Assembly (NCBI GenBank): GCA_030373045.1
Contig: JAUCPW010000065.1
Span: forward strand, 1 to 64,000
DNA: 64,000 nt
Direction of reading: 5' to 3'
From: Candidatus Fermentibacter sp.
GTDB taxonomy: Bacteria; Fermentibacterota; Fermentibacteria; Fermentibacterales; Fermentibacteraceae
The position numbers were made by a program, and so were the translations under genes. The notes below the pieces were generated by a model. It ran no database searches. It was not told the DNA's origin and saw only the letters and a program-made list of their open reading frames with translations. Below, in pieces: positions 19,201 through 33,427 of the stretch; within the stretch, counting starts at the first letter, position 1; each line of letters starts with the position of its first letter.

Positions 19201-20024
19201 CCGCCCAGGTTCTCGACCGGATGCAGCGCGAATACGAGATCGAGATCGACAAGCTCAACAGGGGCGACGACCTCCAGCCCGGCACGCTCAAGCTGGTCAA
19301 GGTGCTCATAGCCAGCCGCCGCAAGCTGCAGGTCGGCGACAAGATGGCGGGGCGCCACGGGAACAAGGGTGTCGTGAGCATCATAGTCCCCGAGGAGGAC
19401 ATGCCCTACCTGCCCGACGGCACGCCCGTGGACATCTGCATAAACCCCCTCGGCGTCCCGTCGAGGATGAACGTGGGCCAGATACTGGAGACCAATCTCG
19501 GCTGGGCCGCCAAGGCTCTCGGCTTCGACGCCGTGACGCCCGTGTTCGACTCCGCCCCCAACACCGAGATCAGGAAGCTCCTGTCCGAGGCCGGGCTCCC
19601 CGAGGACGGCAAGAGCGTCCTCTACGACGGGCGCACCGGCGAACCCATGGCCAGGCCCGTCACCGTCGGCGTCATGTACATGATGAAGCTGGCGCACCAG
19701 GTGGAGGACAAGATGCACGCGCGCTCCACCGGCCCGTACGCGATGGTGACACAGCAGCCCCTGGGCGGCAAGGCCCAGAAGGGCGGACAGAGGCTAGGCG
19801 AGATGGAGGTCTGGGCCCTCGAGGCCTACGGGGCGGCCTACACGCTCCGGGAGATGCTGACCATCAAGTCCGACGACGCCGAGGGCCGCTCCAGGGCGTA
19901 CAGCGCGATAGTGAACAACGAGAACATACCCGATCCGGGCGTTCCCGAATCCTTCAACGTGCTGCTCAACGAGATGAGGAGCCTTGCGCTCGATGTAGAG
20001 CTCGTCACCGAGGAGGAGAAGTAG
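16221..20024 (+). CDS. rpoB: DNA-directed RNA polymerase subunit beta, 1267 aa
   Basis: Beta subunit of the core RNA polymerase. Start GTG at 16221 (TTAGGAGAGCCAG upstream) gives [31 protein letters not shown], the normal opening. Rifampicin-region landmarks are present ([23 protein letters not shown]), followed by [24 protein letters not shown], the [14 protein letters not shown] catalytic-centre segment and the C-terminal [25 protein letters not shown]. Total length is slightly below the E. coli protein, so no large extra domain is evident here, in contrast to rpoC. Two bases separate it from rpoC. Confidence 0.98.
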   Translation: MNPKRPVRDYSRAIPAIEMPDLLEIQKKSFDVFLQADVPPDERLPQGLHKIFLDTFPIESSTKEFSLEYVEYTVGTPRWSIQEALDKHLTYSAPLNAKLRLVFRGTPDEKKVSRIVQQSVFHGELPLMTETGSFIINGAERVIVSQLHRSPGVFFEEKTVQRGRRVCSARVIPQRGSWLDLMLDTNDVIFANIDKRPKRIPITMLLRSLGLSTDSEILCRFYPKVERDLEVALKNRSRAVDLTLKSFADEIVDPETGEILARVDEPVETIEKIENLVAKGIKKASFLEIRSEKTDFDGIRKTLAKEESSLGTGLEKNEDNATLWIYEALRGTEAPSLDHAKSYLRSMFFDSKRYSLSEVGRYKLNERLNIDTTMDRLTLSVEDLVAIVDNLIKLREGKITADDIDHLGNRRVKTVGELLGQEFSKGLSRMARTIRDRMGHQDRDKLTPTELVNSRTLSSVINTFFGSSQLSQFMEQTNPLAELTHKRRTSALGEGGLTRERAGFDVRDVHHTHYGRVCPVETPEGPNIGLITTLAVYASINRFGFLEAPYRRVINGRITNEVVYLSADREDRTTIAEANTAVDRKGNLTGPLVRARRAGNFPMVPPSEVEYIDVSPQQLVGVSAALIPFLEHDDANRALMGSNMQRQAVPLLYTEAPVVGTGLEGRAAKDSGALVSARRGGTVTYADSAMIIVRADSDPLDFNRYDTYRLKKFVRTNQDTSINQKPLVHEGETVAAGQPLADGMATSQGRLALGVNAIVALCPWNGYNYEDAIVVSEKLIKKDIFTSVHVFELETQFRETKLGPEELTREIPNVGEDAKRNLDADGIIRVGSRVKADDYLVGKVTPKGEQDQSPEERLIRAIFGQKAGDVKDVSLKAPAGMDGVVIDVKVYARRDRSERARRELDEKTQKLAQAHDLRKSKLCEERDAILKELLKDQKAVDMVDTLTGEVAVPAGRKLTAAVLNKVNFMELDYGRQIVDNLETDDKARQVLRRAAQVLDRMQREYEIEIDKLNRGDDLQPGTLKLVKVLIASRRKLQVGDKMAGRHGNKGVVSIIVPEEDMPYLPDGTPVDICINPLGVPSRMNVGQILETNLGWAAKALGFDAVTPVFDSAPNTEIRKLLSEAGLPEDGKSVLYDGRTGEPMARPVTVGVMYMMKLAHQVEDKMHARSTGPYAMVTQQPLGGKAQKGGQRLGEMEVWALEAYGAAYTLREMLTIKSDDAEGRSRAYSAIVNNENIPDPGVPESFNVLLNEMRSLALDVELVTEEEK

Positions 20025-20026
20025 CG

Positions 20027-24811
<4,785 letters not shown>

Positions 24812-24831
24812 ACTACGGGCTTCCGTGAACT

Positions 24832-24854
24832 GCCGGAAGGTCGTACCCTCCGGC
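24832..24854 (+). promoter_or_regulatory. Hairpin in the rpoC-rpsL leader
   Basis: GCCGGAAGG and CCCTCCGGC form a nine-pair stem with one A-C mismatch around loop TCGTA, 16 bases ahead of the rpsL start and just before its ribosome-binding site. It could act as a processing or regulatory element; no T-run follows. Confidence 0.35.
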
Positions 24855-24870
24855 GCTGAAAGGAGTTGAG

Positions 24871-25242
24871 TTGCCGACCATCAATCAGCTCGTCCGCTAC
24901 GGACGGTCGAAACCCGTGTCGAAGACCAAGGCGCCGGCCCTCACCGGCTGTCCTCAGAAGAAGGGCATCTGCACCAGGGTGTACACCAGCACCCCCAAGA
25001 AGCCCAATTCGGCTCTGAGGAAGGTCGCGAGGGTGAGGCTGCGGAACGGATACGAGGTCACCTGCTACATCCCCGGCGAGGGGCACAATCTCAACGAGCA
25101 CTCGGTCGTCCTCGTCAGGGGTGGCAGGGTGAAGGACCTCCCTGGCGTGCGCTACCATATCATCAGGGGCGTTGAGGACACCTCCGGAGTAGAGGGCAGG
25201 CGCCAGAGCAGATCCAAGTACGGGGCGAAGAAGCCCTCTTAG
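24871..25242 (+). CDS. rpsL: 30S ribosomal protein S12, 123 aa
   Basis: Decoding-centre protein. Start is TTG at 24871 with AAAGGAGTTGAG upstream, giving [24 protein letters not shown]. The streptomycin-region motifs are wild-type in form: [17 protein letters not shown] and [28 protein letters not shown]. Normal length. It opens the str block (rpsL-rpsG-fusA) directly after rpoC, as in many bacteria. Confidence 0.97.
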   Translation: MPTINQLVRYGRSKPVSKTKAPALTGCPQKKGICTRVYTSTPKKPNSALRKVARVRLRNGYEVTCYIPGEGHNLNEHSVVLVRGGRVKDLPGVRYHIIRGVEDTSGVEGRRQSRSKYGAKKPS

Positions 25243-25278
25243 GAACAATTCAAGAATATGGCAGGAGGCGTCTGAAAC

Positions 25279-25752
25279 ATGCCCAGGCGTGCGGCACCGA
25301 AGAGGAGGGAACCGGCGGCCGACAGGCGGTACGGGAACACTCTCGTATCGAAGTTCATCAACGCCCTGATGTCGGAGGGCAGGAAGCCGGTTGCCGAGAG
25401 GATCTTCTACGGATCCATGGACATCATAGAGGAGAAGACCGGCCAGGAGGGCCTGGGCGTCTTCAACAGGGCTATGAACAACGTACGGCCCGTCCTGAAG
25501 GTCAAGTCCAGGAGGGTCGGCGGTTCGACCTACCAGGTCCCGATGGAGGTCAAGCCCTCCGAGAGGGACGCGCTCGCGATACGCTGGATCATCCAGTACT
25601 CCAGGTCCCGCAAGGGGCATTCCATGGCCGAGAAGCTCTCCGCCGAGATCATGGACGCGGCGAGGGGCGAGAACGCCGGCAGCGTCAAGAAGAAGGACGA
25701 GACCCACAAGATGGCCGAGGCCAACAAGGCCTTCGCGCACTATCGCTGGTAA
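25279..25752 (+). CDS. rpsG: 30S ribosomal protein S7, 157 aa
   Basis: Primary 16S rRNA-binding protein of the small-subunit head. Opening MPRRAAPKRREPAADRRYGNTLVSKFINALM and the GGSTYQVPMEV stretch are typical; normal length. ATG has GCAGGAGGCG upstream. Two hairpins follow in the gap to fusA. Confidence 0.97.
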   Translation: MPRRAAPKRREPAADRRYGNTLVSKFINALMSEGRKPVAERIFYGSMDIIEEKTGQEGLGVFNRAMNNVRPVLKVKSRRVGGSTYQVPMEVKPSERDALAIRWIIQYSRSRKGHSMAEKLSAEIMDAARGENAGSVKKKDETHKMAEANKAFAHYRW

Positions 25753-25825
25753 CGCTCCCGGACCCCGTCCGGGAGCGCCCGGAAACCACCTGCGGAATCA
25801 GCCGGCACCGGATGGCGACATCCGG
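25753..25825 (+). promoter_or_regulatory. Two strong hairpins in the rpsG-fusA gap
   Basis: Hairpin 1 (25753-25777) is a perfect 11-bp stem, CGCTCCCGGAC/GTCCGGGAGCG, with loop CCC, starting directly after the rpsG stop. Hairpin 2 (25808-25825) is a perfect 7-bp stem CCGGATG/CATCCGG capped by the GNRA-type tetraloop GCGA, 20 bases before fusA. No U-tract follows hairpin 1, so processing, RNA stability or partial attenuation is more likely than full termination. Confidence 0.55.
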
Positions 25826-25845
25826 CGCCCGGCGGGGGACCGGTC

Positions 25846-27915
25846 ATGGGCAGACCTGACCCGGAGACCATCCGGAACATAGGCATCATGGCCCACATCG
25901 ATGCCGGCAAGACCACGGTGACGGAGAGGATCCTCTTCTTCACCGGGCGGCTGCATCGCATGGGCGACGTGGACTACGGCACAGCCACCATGGACTGGAT
26001 GCCCCAGGAGCGCGAGCGCGGCATCACGATCACCTCGGCCGCCACCACCTGCCACTGGCGCGGCTGCCAGATCAACATCATCGACACCCCGGGCCACGTC
26101 GACTTCACCGTCGAGGTCGAGCGGTCCCTGCGGGTGCTCGACGGGGCCGTGGCCGTCTTCTGCGCCGTGGGAGGGGTCGAGCCCCAGTCCGAGACGGTCT
26201 GGCGCCAGGCCGACAGGTACTCCATCCCGAGGCTCGCCTTCGTGAACAAGCTTGACCGCTCCGGCGCAGACTTCGGGCGTGTGATCTCCATGATGAGGGA
26301 AAGGCTGGGCGCGAACCCGCTCCCCGTCATGCTGCCCATCGGGCGGGCCGACACGTTCCGCGGCATCGTCAGCGTGCTGGAGGGCAGGGCGCTGCTCTTC
26401 TCGACCGACGACCAGGGCGGGGTCGTCACGAAGGCGGACATCCCCGGGGACATGATCCAGGCCTACGAGAAGGCCAGGGAGGATGTCTGGTCCGCCGCGG
26501 CCGAGCTGGACGACGGGGCGACGGAACGCTACCTGTCAGGCTCGCTGGGCGCCGAGGAGGTCCGCAGGCTGATCCGGAAGGGGACCCTCGAGGGCAGGTT
26601 CGTGCCGGTGCTGTGCGGGGCCGCCCTGCGGAACACCGGCGTCCAGCCCCTTCTGGACGCCATCGTCGACTGGCTTCCCTCCCCCTCCGACATGCCGCCC
26701 GTGGAGGGCATCGTCCCGGGCGACGGGCACGGCCTCAGGGAGAGGAACGACGAAGAGCCGTTCACCGCGCTCGTGTTCAAGATACAGACCGACGACCACC
26801 TGGGCCGGCTGGCGTACATGCGGGTCTACTCGGGTTTCGCCGCCGACGGGGACACGGTCCTGAACAACAGGACGGGGAAGAGGGAGCGCCTCGCGAGGCT
26901 CGTCCGGATGCACGCCGACAAGCGCACGCACCTCGACGAGATAGCCGCCGGCGACATAGCCGCCGTCGGACTCCGCAACGCAGCCACCGGCGACACCCTC
27001 ACCGACATGGACCACCCGTTCTCCCTCGAGTCGATGAGGTTCCCCGAGCCCGTGATGCAGATGGCCATGGAACCCGAGAGCACGAAGGACGAGAAGGCTC
27101 TCGAACAGGCTCTCTCGGACATGACCGGCGAAGACCCGACACTCAGGGTGTCCACCGACGAGGATACCGGCCAGACTCTGATAAGGGGGATGGGCGAGCT
27201 CCATCTCGAGATCGTGGTGGACAGGCTGAGGAGGGAGAGGAGGCTCTCCGTGAAGACCGGCAAGCCCCAGGTCTCGTACCGGGAGGGCATATCCCGGCAT
27301 GCCGAGGCCGATGCCGTCTTCGAGAGGGAGATAGCCGGGAAGCGGCACTACGGCCAGGTGAGCCTCTCGATGGATCCGGCCGAGAACGGGATCTCGATCG
27401 AGGCATCATCGGGCCTCGCCGTGCCCGATGTCTTCGTGGAGGCGGCCAGGGCGGGCGTCGCGGGCTCGACGGGCGGCGGCCCGCTGGCGGGCTTCCCGGT
27501 CGACGGCGTGATCGTCCGCATCACCTCCATGAAGCTCCACGAGACGGATTCGACCGAACTCGGGTACTCGTCGGCCGCCGCGTCGGCCGTCAGGCAGGCG
27601 CTGCAGGCCGCGGCCCCCGTATTGCGCGAGCCCGTGATGAAGCTCGACATCATATCCCCTCAGGAGTATGCCGGAGACATCATAGGCGACCTCGGATCGA
27701 GGCGCGGGAGGGTCACTTCGATGGAACCCGGGTGCGATGCCACGGCCATATCGGCCAGGGTACCCCTTGCGGAGCTTTTTGGCTATACTACCGCCCTGCG
27801 TTCCCTGACCCAGGGTCGCGCAGGGTATTCGATGCAGCTCCTCGAGTACGCCGAGGTGCCGCCTGCGGCGGCACAGGCGCTCATGCAGAGGATGGGCATA
27901 GCGATCAGGCAATGA
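25846..27915 (+). CDS. fusA: Elongation factor G, 689 aa
   Basis: GTPase that drives ribosomal translocation. P-loop AHIDAGKT (residues 16-23), [16 protein letters not shown] switch [24 protein letters not shown] and [10 protein letters not shown]; domains II-V follow, with [17 protein letters not shown] in domain III and the domain IV tip around [22 protein letters not shown], and [20 protein letters not shown] near the end. It lies in the canonical str position. No tuf follows it. Length matches EF-G1; the domain IV tip differs from the common DVDSSELAFKIAAS form, so a specialised paralogue elsewhere cannot be excluded. Confidence 0.95.
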   Translation: MGRPDPETIRNIGIMAHIDAGKTTVTERILFFTGRLHRMGDVDYGTATMDWMPQERERGITITSAATTCHWRGCQINIIDTPGHVDFTVEVERSLRVLDGAVAVFCAVGGVEPQSETVWRQADRYSIPRLAFVNKLDRSGADFGRVISMMRERLGANPLPVMLPIGRADTFRGIVSVLEGRALLFSTDDQGGVVTKADIPGDMIQAYEKAREDVWSAAAELDDGATERYLSGSLGAEEVRRLIRKGTLEGRFVPVLCGAALRNTGVQPLLDAIVDWLPSPSDMPPVEGIVPGDGHGLRERNDEEPFTALVFKIQTDDHLGRLAYMRVYSGFAADGDTVLNNRTGKRERLARLVRMHADKRTHLDEIAAGDIAAVGLRNAATGDTLTDMDHPFSLESMRFPEPVMQMAMEPESTKDEKALEQALSDMTGEDPTLRVSTDEDTGQTLIRGMGELHLEIVVDRLRRERRLSVKTGKPQVSYREGISRHAEADAVFEREIAGKRHYGQVSLSMDPAENGISIEASSGLAVPDVFVEAARAGVAGSTGGGPLAGFPVDGVIVRITSMKLHETDSTELGYSSAAASAVRQALQAAAPVLREPVMKLDIISPQEYAGDIIGDLGSRRGRVTSMEPGCDATAISARVPLAELFGYTTALRSLTQGRAGYSMQLLEYAEVPPAAAQALMQRMGIAIRQ

Positions 27916-27972
27916 CCGCCGAGCCGCGTCCGCGTGGCGCGGTGCCGGGTCTCTAATCCGGGAGTGTTCGGA

Positions 27973-28278
27973 GTGAACGGAGCCAAGCTGAGGATCAGAC
28001 TGAGGGCCTACGACCACCGTCTACTCGACAGGTCCGCCCAGAGCATCGTGCGCGGAGTGAAGCAGACGGGCGCATCCGTCGCAGGACCGATCCCCCTGCC
28101 CACCCGGAGGACCCTGTTCACGGTCCTCAGGAGCCCGCACGTGGACAAGAAGTCGCGCGAGCAGTTCGAGATGAAGATCCATTCCAGGCTCATCGAGATC
28201 GAGGATCCCGGCGAGCAGACCACCGAAGTGTTGCGACAGCTCGACGTCCCCGCAGGGGTGGACGTCGAGGTGAGGTAG
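27973..28278 (+). CDS. rpsJ: 30S ribosomal protein S10 (NusE), 101 aa
   Basis: Small-subunit head protein that also serves as the antitermination factor NusE. GTG at 27973 is chosen because GGAG lies eight bases upstream and the N-terminus [15 protein letters not shown] fits the family; an upstream GTG at 27964 is possible. Core motif [29 protein letters not shown] is complete. First gene of the S10 block, 57 bases after fusA. Confidence 0.96.
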   Translation: MNGAKLRIRLRAYDHRLLDRSAQSIVRGVKQTGASVAGPIPLPTRRTLFTVLRSPHVDKKSREQFEMKIHSRLIEIEDPGEQTTEVLRQLDVPAGVDVEVR

Positions 28279-28368
28279 CCGGGAGGCATCCCGGCTCCCT
28301 ACTGACTGGTCCGGCACAGCCGGACTAAGAGTATCCGGGGCTCGGCCGGTCGAAGGCGGTTGACCGGC
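28277..28368 (+). promoter_or_regulatory. Three-hairpin leader between rpsJ and rplC
   Basis: The 159-base gap after rpsJ is unusually long for this operon and is highly structured: AGCCGGGA/TCCCGGCT with loop GGCA (28277-28296, beginning in the rpsJ stop), TGGTCCGGC/GCCGGACTA with loop ACA (28307-28327), and GCCGGTC/GACCGGC with a 10-base loop (28345-28368). It may be a ribosomal-protein binding leader or an internal attenuator. No poly-U tract is seen. Confidence 0.5.
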
Positions 28369-28437
28369 GGCCCGTGCAGAACAGAAACGCTTGTCCCTCC
28401 GCCTAGAGGGGACTTCAGCGACGGGAGTGGAGAACCG

Positions 28438-29070
28438 ATGAGCGGTCTCATGGCTCGCAAGGTGGGCATGACCCGTGTCTTCAGGGATGACGGGAAGGTG
28501 CTTCCGGTCACGGTACTGGAGGCCCGCCCGTGCCCTGTCGTCCAGGTCAAGACCGTGGACACCGACGGTTACGAAGCCATCCAGATCGGATACCGTCAGC
28601 AGCGGAAGAGCAGGCTGTCGAAGCCCGAGATCGGGCACCTCGACAAGGCCGGCGCCCCGCCGGTCTCGTGCCTGAGGGAGATCCCGGCGATCGAGGGCAG
28701 GGAGGTCGCCCCCGGCGACTTCATCGACCTGTCGATCTTCCTGCCGGGGGAGAGGGTGGACGTCACCGGCCTCACGAAGGGCAAGGGGTTCCAGGGATGC
28801 GTGAAGCGCCACGGCTTCTCCGGCGGCGACAACGCCCACGGATGCAAGTCCAAGAGGGTCCCGGGCTCGATCGGCCAGCACACCACCCCCGCGGAGGTCA
28901 GGAAGAACAGGCGCATGCCGGGCCGCAACGGCTACGAGAGGATCACGGTGAAGAATCTCGAGGTCGTCGGAATAGATCTCGAGAACAACCTGCTGCTCCT
29001 CAAGGGCGCCGTCCCCGGCTCCCGGAACACCTACCTCCTCGTCAGCAAGAAGAGGGGAGGAGGCAGATAA
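28438..29070 (+). CDS. rplC: 50S ribosomal protein L3, 210 aa
   Basis: Large-subunit assembly protein near the peptidyl-transferase centre. ATG at 28438, with GGGAGTGGAG upstream, gives MSGLMARKVGMTRVF, the proper L3 start; the frame also extends upstream to 28360 but that part has no family match. GFQGCVKRHGFSGGDNAHGCKSKRVPGSIG is the L3 signature loop. Preceded by a structured leader. One base separates it from rplD. Confidence 0.96.
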   Translation: MSGLMARKVGMTRVFRDDGKVLPVTVLEARPCPVVQVKTVDTDGYEAIQIGYRQQRKSRLSKPEIGHLDKAGAPPVSCLREIPAIEGREVAPGDFIDLSIFLPGERVDVTGLTKGKGFQGCVKRHGFSGGDNAHGCKSKRVPGSIGQHTTPAEVRKNRRMPGRNGYERITVKNLEVVGIDLENNLLLLKGAVPGSRNTYLLVSKKRGGGR

Positions 29071-29071
29071 C

Positions 29072-29695
29072 ATGCCCGAAGCCAGAGTGTACAACATGAA
29101 GGGCGAAGAGGTCGGCACCGTCGATCTCCCCGAGGAGATCTTCGGCGTGAGCGTCGCGACCCACGTCCTCTGGGAGGTCACGAGGGCCGAGATGCTCAAC
29201 GCCAGGGCGGGCACGGCCAGCGCCAAGGACCGGAGCGACGTGAGCCTCTCCGGCGCGAAGCCCTGGAAGCAGAAGCACACGGGGCACGCCAGGGCCGGCA
29301 GCTTCCGCTCCCCGGTCTGGGTCGGCGGCGGCGTCGCCCACGGACCCCACCCCAGGACCTGGTCGCTCAAGATCAACCGCAAGGTCAGGCGCAAGGCCGT
29401 GGCCGGCATACTCAGCGAACGGCTGTCCGAGGGCAACCTCAGGCTGCTCCGCGACCTGTCCTCCACCGGGAAGACCCGCGAAATGGCGGACATGCTGAGG
29501 AATCACGGCTGCAACGGGCGGCGCACGGTCATCCTGGTAGGGGATGCCGACGACACCGTTCTGCGCGCCAGCAGGAACATCCCGAGGGCCGTGGCCATCA
29601 ACGCCCGGAGCGTGAGTCTCTCCACCCTCGTGAACTCCGAAGTGGTCCTCCTGTCCGAGACCGCGGTGGACCTCCTGAAGGAGAGGGTGATATGA
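29072..29695 (+). CDS. rplD: 50S ribosomal protein L4, 207 aa
   Basis: Exit-tunnel protein and, in E. coli, the repressor of the S10 operon. Core [35 protein letters not shown] is the tunnel loop. The last codons overlap the rplW start by four bases. Normal length. Confidence 0.96.
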   Translation: MPEARVYNMKGEEVGTVDLPEEIFGVSVATHVLWEVTRAEMLNARAGTASAKDRSDVSLSGAKPWKQKHTGHARAGSFRSPVWVGGGVAHGPHPRTWSLKINRKVRRKAVAGILSERLSEGNLRLLRDLSSTGKTREMADMLRNHGCNGRRTVILVGDADDTVLRASRNIPRAVAINARSVSLSTLVNSEVVLLSETAVDLLKERVI

Positions 29696-29982
29696 TGGAC
29701 GCAAGGCACGTCATCCTCACGCCGCTGGTCACGGAGAAGTCGACCCAGCAGCGGGAGGCCCGCAACAGCTACAGCTTCCGCGTGCCGCGAACCGTCACCA
29801 AGCACGACATCGCGCGCGCCGTGGAAGAGGTGTTCGGCGTCAGCGTCCTGGCTGTCCACACGATGAACATGCAGGGCAAGAAGAAGCGCATGGGGAGGAA
29901 CCTCGGCAGGAGATCCTCCTGGAAGAAGGCCATCGTGACCCTGGCCGAAGGCCAGTCGGTCGAGTTCTTCGAGGGGGTGTAG
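29692..29982 (+). CDS. rplW: 50S ribosomal protein L23, 96 aa
   Basis: Exit-site protein that docks trigger factor and SRP. Starts ATGATG at 29692 overlapping the rplD stop; [43 protein letters not shown] is the family core, and the [22 protein letters not shown] loop contacts rRNA. Confidence 0.96.
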   Translation: MMDARHVILTPLVTEKSTQQREARNSYSFRVPRTVTKHDIARAVEEVFGVSVLAVHTMNMQGKKKRMGRNLGRRSSWKKAIVTLAEGQSVEFFEGV

Positions 29983-29984
29983 GC

Positions 29985-30821
29985 ATGGGGACCAGGAAGC
30001 TCAAGCCGGTGACCCCCGGGTGCAGGTTCACCATCCTCCCCGACTTCGCGGAGATCACCAGGAAGACCGGCGAGAAGCCGCTCATGGAGTCGCTGAAGAG
30101 CAAGGCGGGGCGCAACAATCTGGGGCGCGTCACCTGCAGGCACCAGGGCGGCGGCCACAAGAGGCGCTACAGGAAGATCGACTTCAAGCGCAACAAGTTC
30201 GACATTCCCGGCTCGGTGAGGTCGATCGAGTACGACCCCAACAGGTCGGCAAGGATAGCCCTCGTCGTCTATCCCGACGGTGAGAAGCGCTACATCCTCG
30301 CCCCCGAGGGCCTGGCCGTGGGACAGACCGTCCTCTCCGGGAACGACGCCCCGCCCGAGGTGGGCAACCATCTCCCGCTCGGCAGGATCCCCCTGGGCAC
30401 CATCATCCACAACGTGGAGCTGAGGCCCGGGTACGGCGGCCAGATAGCCCGCAGCGCGGGGGCCGGAGTCCAGCTCCTGGCCCGCGAGAGCGGGATGGCC
30501 ACCCTCAGGATGCCCTCCCGGGAGATGCGGATGGTCCCCCTGACCTGCATGGCCACCATCGGCACCATCGGCAACGCGGATCATTCGAACATCAGGATAG
30601 GCAAGGCAGGCCGCTCCCGCTGGCTGGGCATCCGGCCCAGCGTCAGGGGCGTGGCCATGAATCCCATCGACCACCCCATGGGCGGCGGCGAGGGCAAGTC
30701 GAGCGGCGGGCGCCATCCCTGCTCACCCTGGGGCCAGCTCTCCAAGGGTCTGAGGACCAGGAAGCACAAGCAGTCCGACAAGCTCATCACCAGGCGCAGG
30801 CCGACCGGCGGGAGGAGGTAG
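29985..30821 (+). CDS. rplB: 50S ribosomal protein L2, 278 aa
   Basis: Highly conserved protein needed for subunit joining and peptidyl-transferase activity. Contains [22 protein letters not shown] (about residues 44-63) and the C-terminal [29 protein letters not shown] segment, whose GVAMNPxDHPHGGGEG form here carries Met in place of the usual His after Pro; that His position is normally conserved and functionally important in L2, so the substitution is noteworthy. Two bases after rplW. Confidence 0.96.
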   Translation: MGTRKLKPVTPGCRFTILPDFAEITRKTGEKPLMESLKSKAGRNNLGRVTCRHQGGGHKRRYRKIDFKRNKFDIPGSVRSIEYDPNRSARIALVVYPDGEKRYILAPEGLAVGQTVLSGNDAPPEVGNHLPLGRIPLGTIIHNVELRPGYGGQIARSAGAGVQLLARESGMATLRMPSREMRMVPLTCMATIGTIGNADHSNIRIGKAGRSRWLGIRPSVRGVAMNPIDHPMGGGEGKSSGGRHPCSPWGQLSKGLRTRKHKQSDKLITRRRPTGGRR

Positions 30822-30823
30822 CC

Positions 30824-31090
30824 ATGGCCCGTTCCCTGAAAAAGGGCCCCTACGTCGACGCCAGGCTTGTCGAGAAGGTTCTCGCGATGGCCGGTGAAGG
30901 CGAGAAGAAGGTCATCAGGACCTGGGCCCGCAGGTCGACGATTCCGCCGGAGTTCGTCGGCAACACCTTCGCTGTCCACAACGGGCGCAAGTTCGTACCC
31001 GTCTATGTAGTAGAAAACATGGTCGGCCACAAACTCGGCGAGTTCTCTCCCTCCCGTACGTTCCGCGGCCACCGCGAGAAGAAGAAGTAG
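30824..31090 (+). CDS. rpsS: 30S ribosomal protein S19, 88 aa
   Basis: Small-subunit head protein in complex with S13. [19 protein letters not shown] and the C-terminal [22 protein letters not shown] are the family hallmarks. Two bases after rplB. Confidence 0.97.
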   Translation: MARSLKKGPYVDARLVEKVLAMAGEGEKKVIRTWARRSTIPPEFVGNTFAVHNGRKFVPVYVVENMVGHKLGEFSPSRTFRGHREKKK

Positions 31091-31104
31091 GGGGGGCGAC
31101 GAGA

Positions 31105-31467
31105 ATGGAAGCTTCCGCAAGGGCCAAGTTCGTGAGGGTCCCTCCCAGGAAGGCGAGGCAGGTTGCGGACCTGATCCGCGGCAAGTCCGTGAACCAGGCG
31201 CTGTCGATCCTGCTGACGGTTCCCAAGAACGCCTCGAGGGAGATAGAGAAGACCCTGGATTCAGCCGTGGCCAACGCCGTGCACAAGGCCGAGGGCGCGA
31301 AGCTGGACATAGACGAGCTCAAGGTTTCCGAGATAGCGATAGACAACGGACCGATCGTGAAGAGGATAAGGCCGAGGGCGCGCGGCAGGGCCAACAGGGT
31401 GCGGCAGAGGCTCTGCCACATCTCCCTCACGGTCAGCGTGGGCTCCCAGGAGCAGAAAGAGGGCTGA
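31105..31467 (+). CDS. rplV: 50S ribosomal protein L22, 120 aa
   Basis: Exit-tunnel constriction protein. ASARAKFVRVPPRKARQVADLIRGKSVNQALSIL opens the domain, and the beta hairpin with GPIVKRIRPRARGRANRVRQRLCHISL reaches into the tunnel. ATG has GGGGGGGCGACGAG upstream. Confidence 0.96.
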   Translation: MEASARAKFVRVPPRKARQVADLIRGKSVNQALSILLTVPKNASREIEKTLDSAVANAVHKAEGAKLDIDELKVSEIAIDNGPIVKRIRPRARGRANRVRQRLCHISLTVSVGSQEQKEG

Positions 31468-31468
31468 T

Positions 31469-32125
31469 ATGGGGCAGAAGACCAATCCAGTCGGCCTGAG
31501 ACTAGGCATCATCCGGGGATGGAACTCGGTGTGGTTCGCCCGCGGGAAGCGCTACCCCGAGTACCTCAAGGAAGATGCGATGCTTCGCCAGTACATCATG
31601 AAGCGCCTGGAGAAGGCCCAGATCTCCAAGATCGAGATCGAGCGCAAGCCCCAGGAAGTCCAGGTCACGATCCACACGGCGCGCGCCGGTCTGGTCATCG
31701 GGGCGCGGGGCAGCATGATAGACCTGCTCACCCGCGAGCTCAAGATCTACACCGGCAAGACCGTCAGGACCAAGGTCGAGGAGATCAGGCACCCCGAGCG
31801 CAACGCCAGCCTGGTGGCCGACTCCATAGCGCGGCAGGTCGAGAGCAGGATCTCGATCAGGCGCGCCATGAAGAGGGCCATCTCCGATTCGATGAAGGCC
31901 GGCGCCGAAGGCATCAAGGTTTGCTGCTCCGGCAGGCTCGGCGGCGCCGAGATGTCCCGGACCAACACCTACCACGAGGGGCGCGTGCCGCTCCACACGC
32001 TGAGGGCCGACGTCGACTTCGCGCGGTCCATCGCCAGGACTACATACGGCGTCATCGGCGTGAAGGTCTGGATCTACAACGGCGAGATCCACGATTATCC
32101 GGGCCAGACCGGCCCGGCCGAGTAG
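31469..32125 (+). CDS. rpsC: 30S ribosomal protein S3, 218 aa
   Basis: mRNA-entry-site protein with helicase function. GQKTNPVGLRLGIIRGWNSVWFA opens it; the KH domain contains ARAGLVIGARGSMIDLLTREL with the conserved GxxG; the C-terminal domain has GAEGIKVCCSGRLGGAEMSRT. Slightly short C-terminus compared with enteric S3. One base after rplV. Confidence 0.97.
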   Translation: MGQKTNPVGLRLGIIRGWNSVWFARGKRYPEYLKEDAMLRQYIMKRLEKAQISKIEIERKPQEVQVTIHTARAGLVIGARGSMIDLLTRELKIYTGKTVRTKVEEIRHPERNASLVADSIARQVESRISIRRAMKRAISDSMKAGAEGIKVCCSGRLGGAEMSRTNTYHEGRVPLHTLRADVDFARSIARTTYGVIGVKVWIYNGEIHDYPGQTGPAE

Positions 32126-32138
32126 CGGGTGATCGATC

Positions 32139-32561
32139 ATGCTGATGCCCAAGAGAACCAGATACCGCAAGCAGCAGAAGGGGCGCCTCCGGGGCCGGGC
32201 CAAGGGCGGCGCCGCGGTCTCCTTCGGTGAGTACGGGCTCCAGGCCATCGAACCCGGGCACGTGACGAGCGCCCAGATCGAGGCCGCCCGTGTGGCCATG
32301 ACCAGGCACGTCAAGCGCGGCGGCAAGATCTGGATCAGGATCTTCCCCGACAAGCCCATCACCTCCCTTCCCCTCGAGACCAGGATGGGCAAGGGCAAGG
32401 GCGCCGTGGACCACTGGGTCGCGGTGATCAAGCCCGGCAGGGTGATGTTCGAGATCGAGGGCGTGGAGGTCGCGGTGGCCAGAGAGGCCATGAGGCTCGC
32501 GGGGCACAAGCTCCCGATACTCACCCGCTTCGTCGAGAGAGAGGGGGGGGCGGCCCAGTGA
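32139..32561 (+). CDS. rplP: 50S ribosomal protein L16, 140 aa
   Basis: Protein of the A-site side of the large subunit. [24 protein letters not shown] and [40 protein letters not shown] are diagnostic; Arg in [11 protein letters not shown] is the usual hydroxylation-region. Its end overlaps rpmC by four bases. Confidence 0.97.
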   Translation: MLMPKRTRYRKQQKGRLRGRAKGGAAVSFGEYGLQAIEPGHVTSAQIEAARVAMTRHVKRGGKIWIRIFPDKPITSLPLETRMGKGKGAVDHWVAVIKPGRVMFEIEGVEVAVAREAMRLAGHKLPILTRFVEREGGAAQ

Positions 32562-32782
32562 AATCCACCGCCATGAGATCCATGACAGTCGACGAACTGA
32601 CGGGTCACACCAGGGAGCTCAGACAGGAGATCTTCAACCTGCGCTTCCGCAAGTCCGCCGGCCAGGTGGACAACCCCGTCAGGATAAGGCTGGCCAGGCA
32701 CGAGCTGGCCAGGGCGCTCACGGTGCTGCGCGAGCGCGAACTCGGCCTGAGCGGCGAAGCCGGCGGGAGTGAGGTGGAGTAG
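32558..32782 (+). CDS. rpmC: 50S ribosomal protein L29, 74 aa
   Basis: Two-helix protein at the tunnel exit. GTG at 32558 overlaps the rplP stop (GTGA). Core [38 protein letters not shown] is typical. An N-terminal extension of about five residues and a short Gly/Glu tail are present; an internal ATG at 32573 is an alternative start. Confidence 0.94.
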   Translation: MKSTAMRSMTVDELTGHTRELRQEIFNLRFRKSAGQVDNPVRIRLARHELARALTVLRERELGLSGEAGGSEVE

Positions 32783-33049
32783 ATGTCACAGTTCAGGACG
32801 GGAGACAGGCAGGTGGTCAAGGGTACGGTCGTCTCCGCCGGCAAGATGGAGAAGACGGTCGTAGTCGAGGTGGTGACGCTGAAGGCCCATCCGGTCTACA
32901 AGAAGCGGTTCCGGCAGACGCGCCGCTACTACGCCCATGACGAGGCCAACCAGTGCGGGGCCGGGGACGTGGTCCGCATAGCCGAGACGAGACCCCTCTC
33001 GAGGCTGAAGCGCTGGCGCCTCCTCGAAATAGTGGAGAAGGCCCGGTAG
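32783..33049 (+). CDS. rpsQ: 30S ribosomal protein S17, 88 aa
   Basis: OB-fold 16S rRNA-binding protein. VVKGTVVSAGKMEKTVVVEVVTLKAHPVYKKRFRQTRRYYAHDEAN and the RPLSRLKRWRLLEIVEKA end are characteristic. Starts immediately after the rpmC stop. Confidence 0.96.
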   Translation: MSQFRTGDRQVVKGTVVSAGKMEKTVVVEVVTLKAHPVYKKRFRQTRRYYAHDEANQCGAGDVVRIAETRPLSRLKRWRLLEIVEKAR

Positions 33050-33061
33050 GAGGATGTCGGT

Positions 33062-33427
33062 ATGATCCAGCAGGAGACCAGACTCAACGTCGCCGACAAC
33101 TCCGGCGCCCGAGAGGTGCTCTGCATCAGGGTTCTCGGGGGCACCGGGCGCAGATATGCCACTATCGGCGACGTGATAGTAGTGACCGTGAAGGAGTCGT
33201 CGCCCACGGGCGCCGTGAAGAAGGGTGAAGTGAGGAAGGCCGTGGTCGTCAGGGTCAAGAAGGAGCTCAACAGGAACGACGGCTCCTCGGTGCGCTTCGA
33301 CGACAACGCAGCAGTCATCATCGATGACGCGATGCAGCCCGTCGCCACGCGCATCTTCGGCCCGGTCGGACGGGAGCTCCGAGCCAGGTTCATGAAGATC
33401 GTGTCGCTGGCTCCGGAGGTGATCTAG
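33062..33427 (+). CDS. rplN: 50S ribosomal protein L14, 121 aa
   Basis: Subunit-interface protein. [27 protein letters not shown] and [25 protein letters not shown] are signatures. Complete length; the stop abuts rplX. Confidence 0.97.
   Translation: MIQQETRLNVADNSGAREVLCIRVLGGTGRRYATIGDVIVVTVKESSPTGAVKKGEVRKAVVVRVKKELNRNDGSSVRFDDNAAVIIDDAMQPVATRIFGPVGRELRARFMKIVSLAPEVI

Noticed and set aside
16089-19718. Very long minus-strand open frame opposite rpoB (also 653-4462, 19838-23305 and 4123-7641 on the minus strand)
   Set aside because: High-GC coding strands create long antisense frames. They match no family, and the plus-strand genes with motifs explain the sequence.
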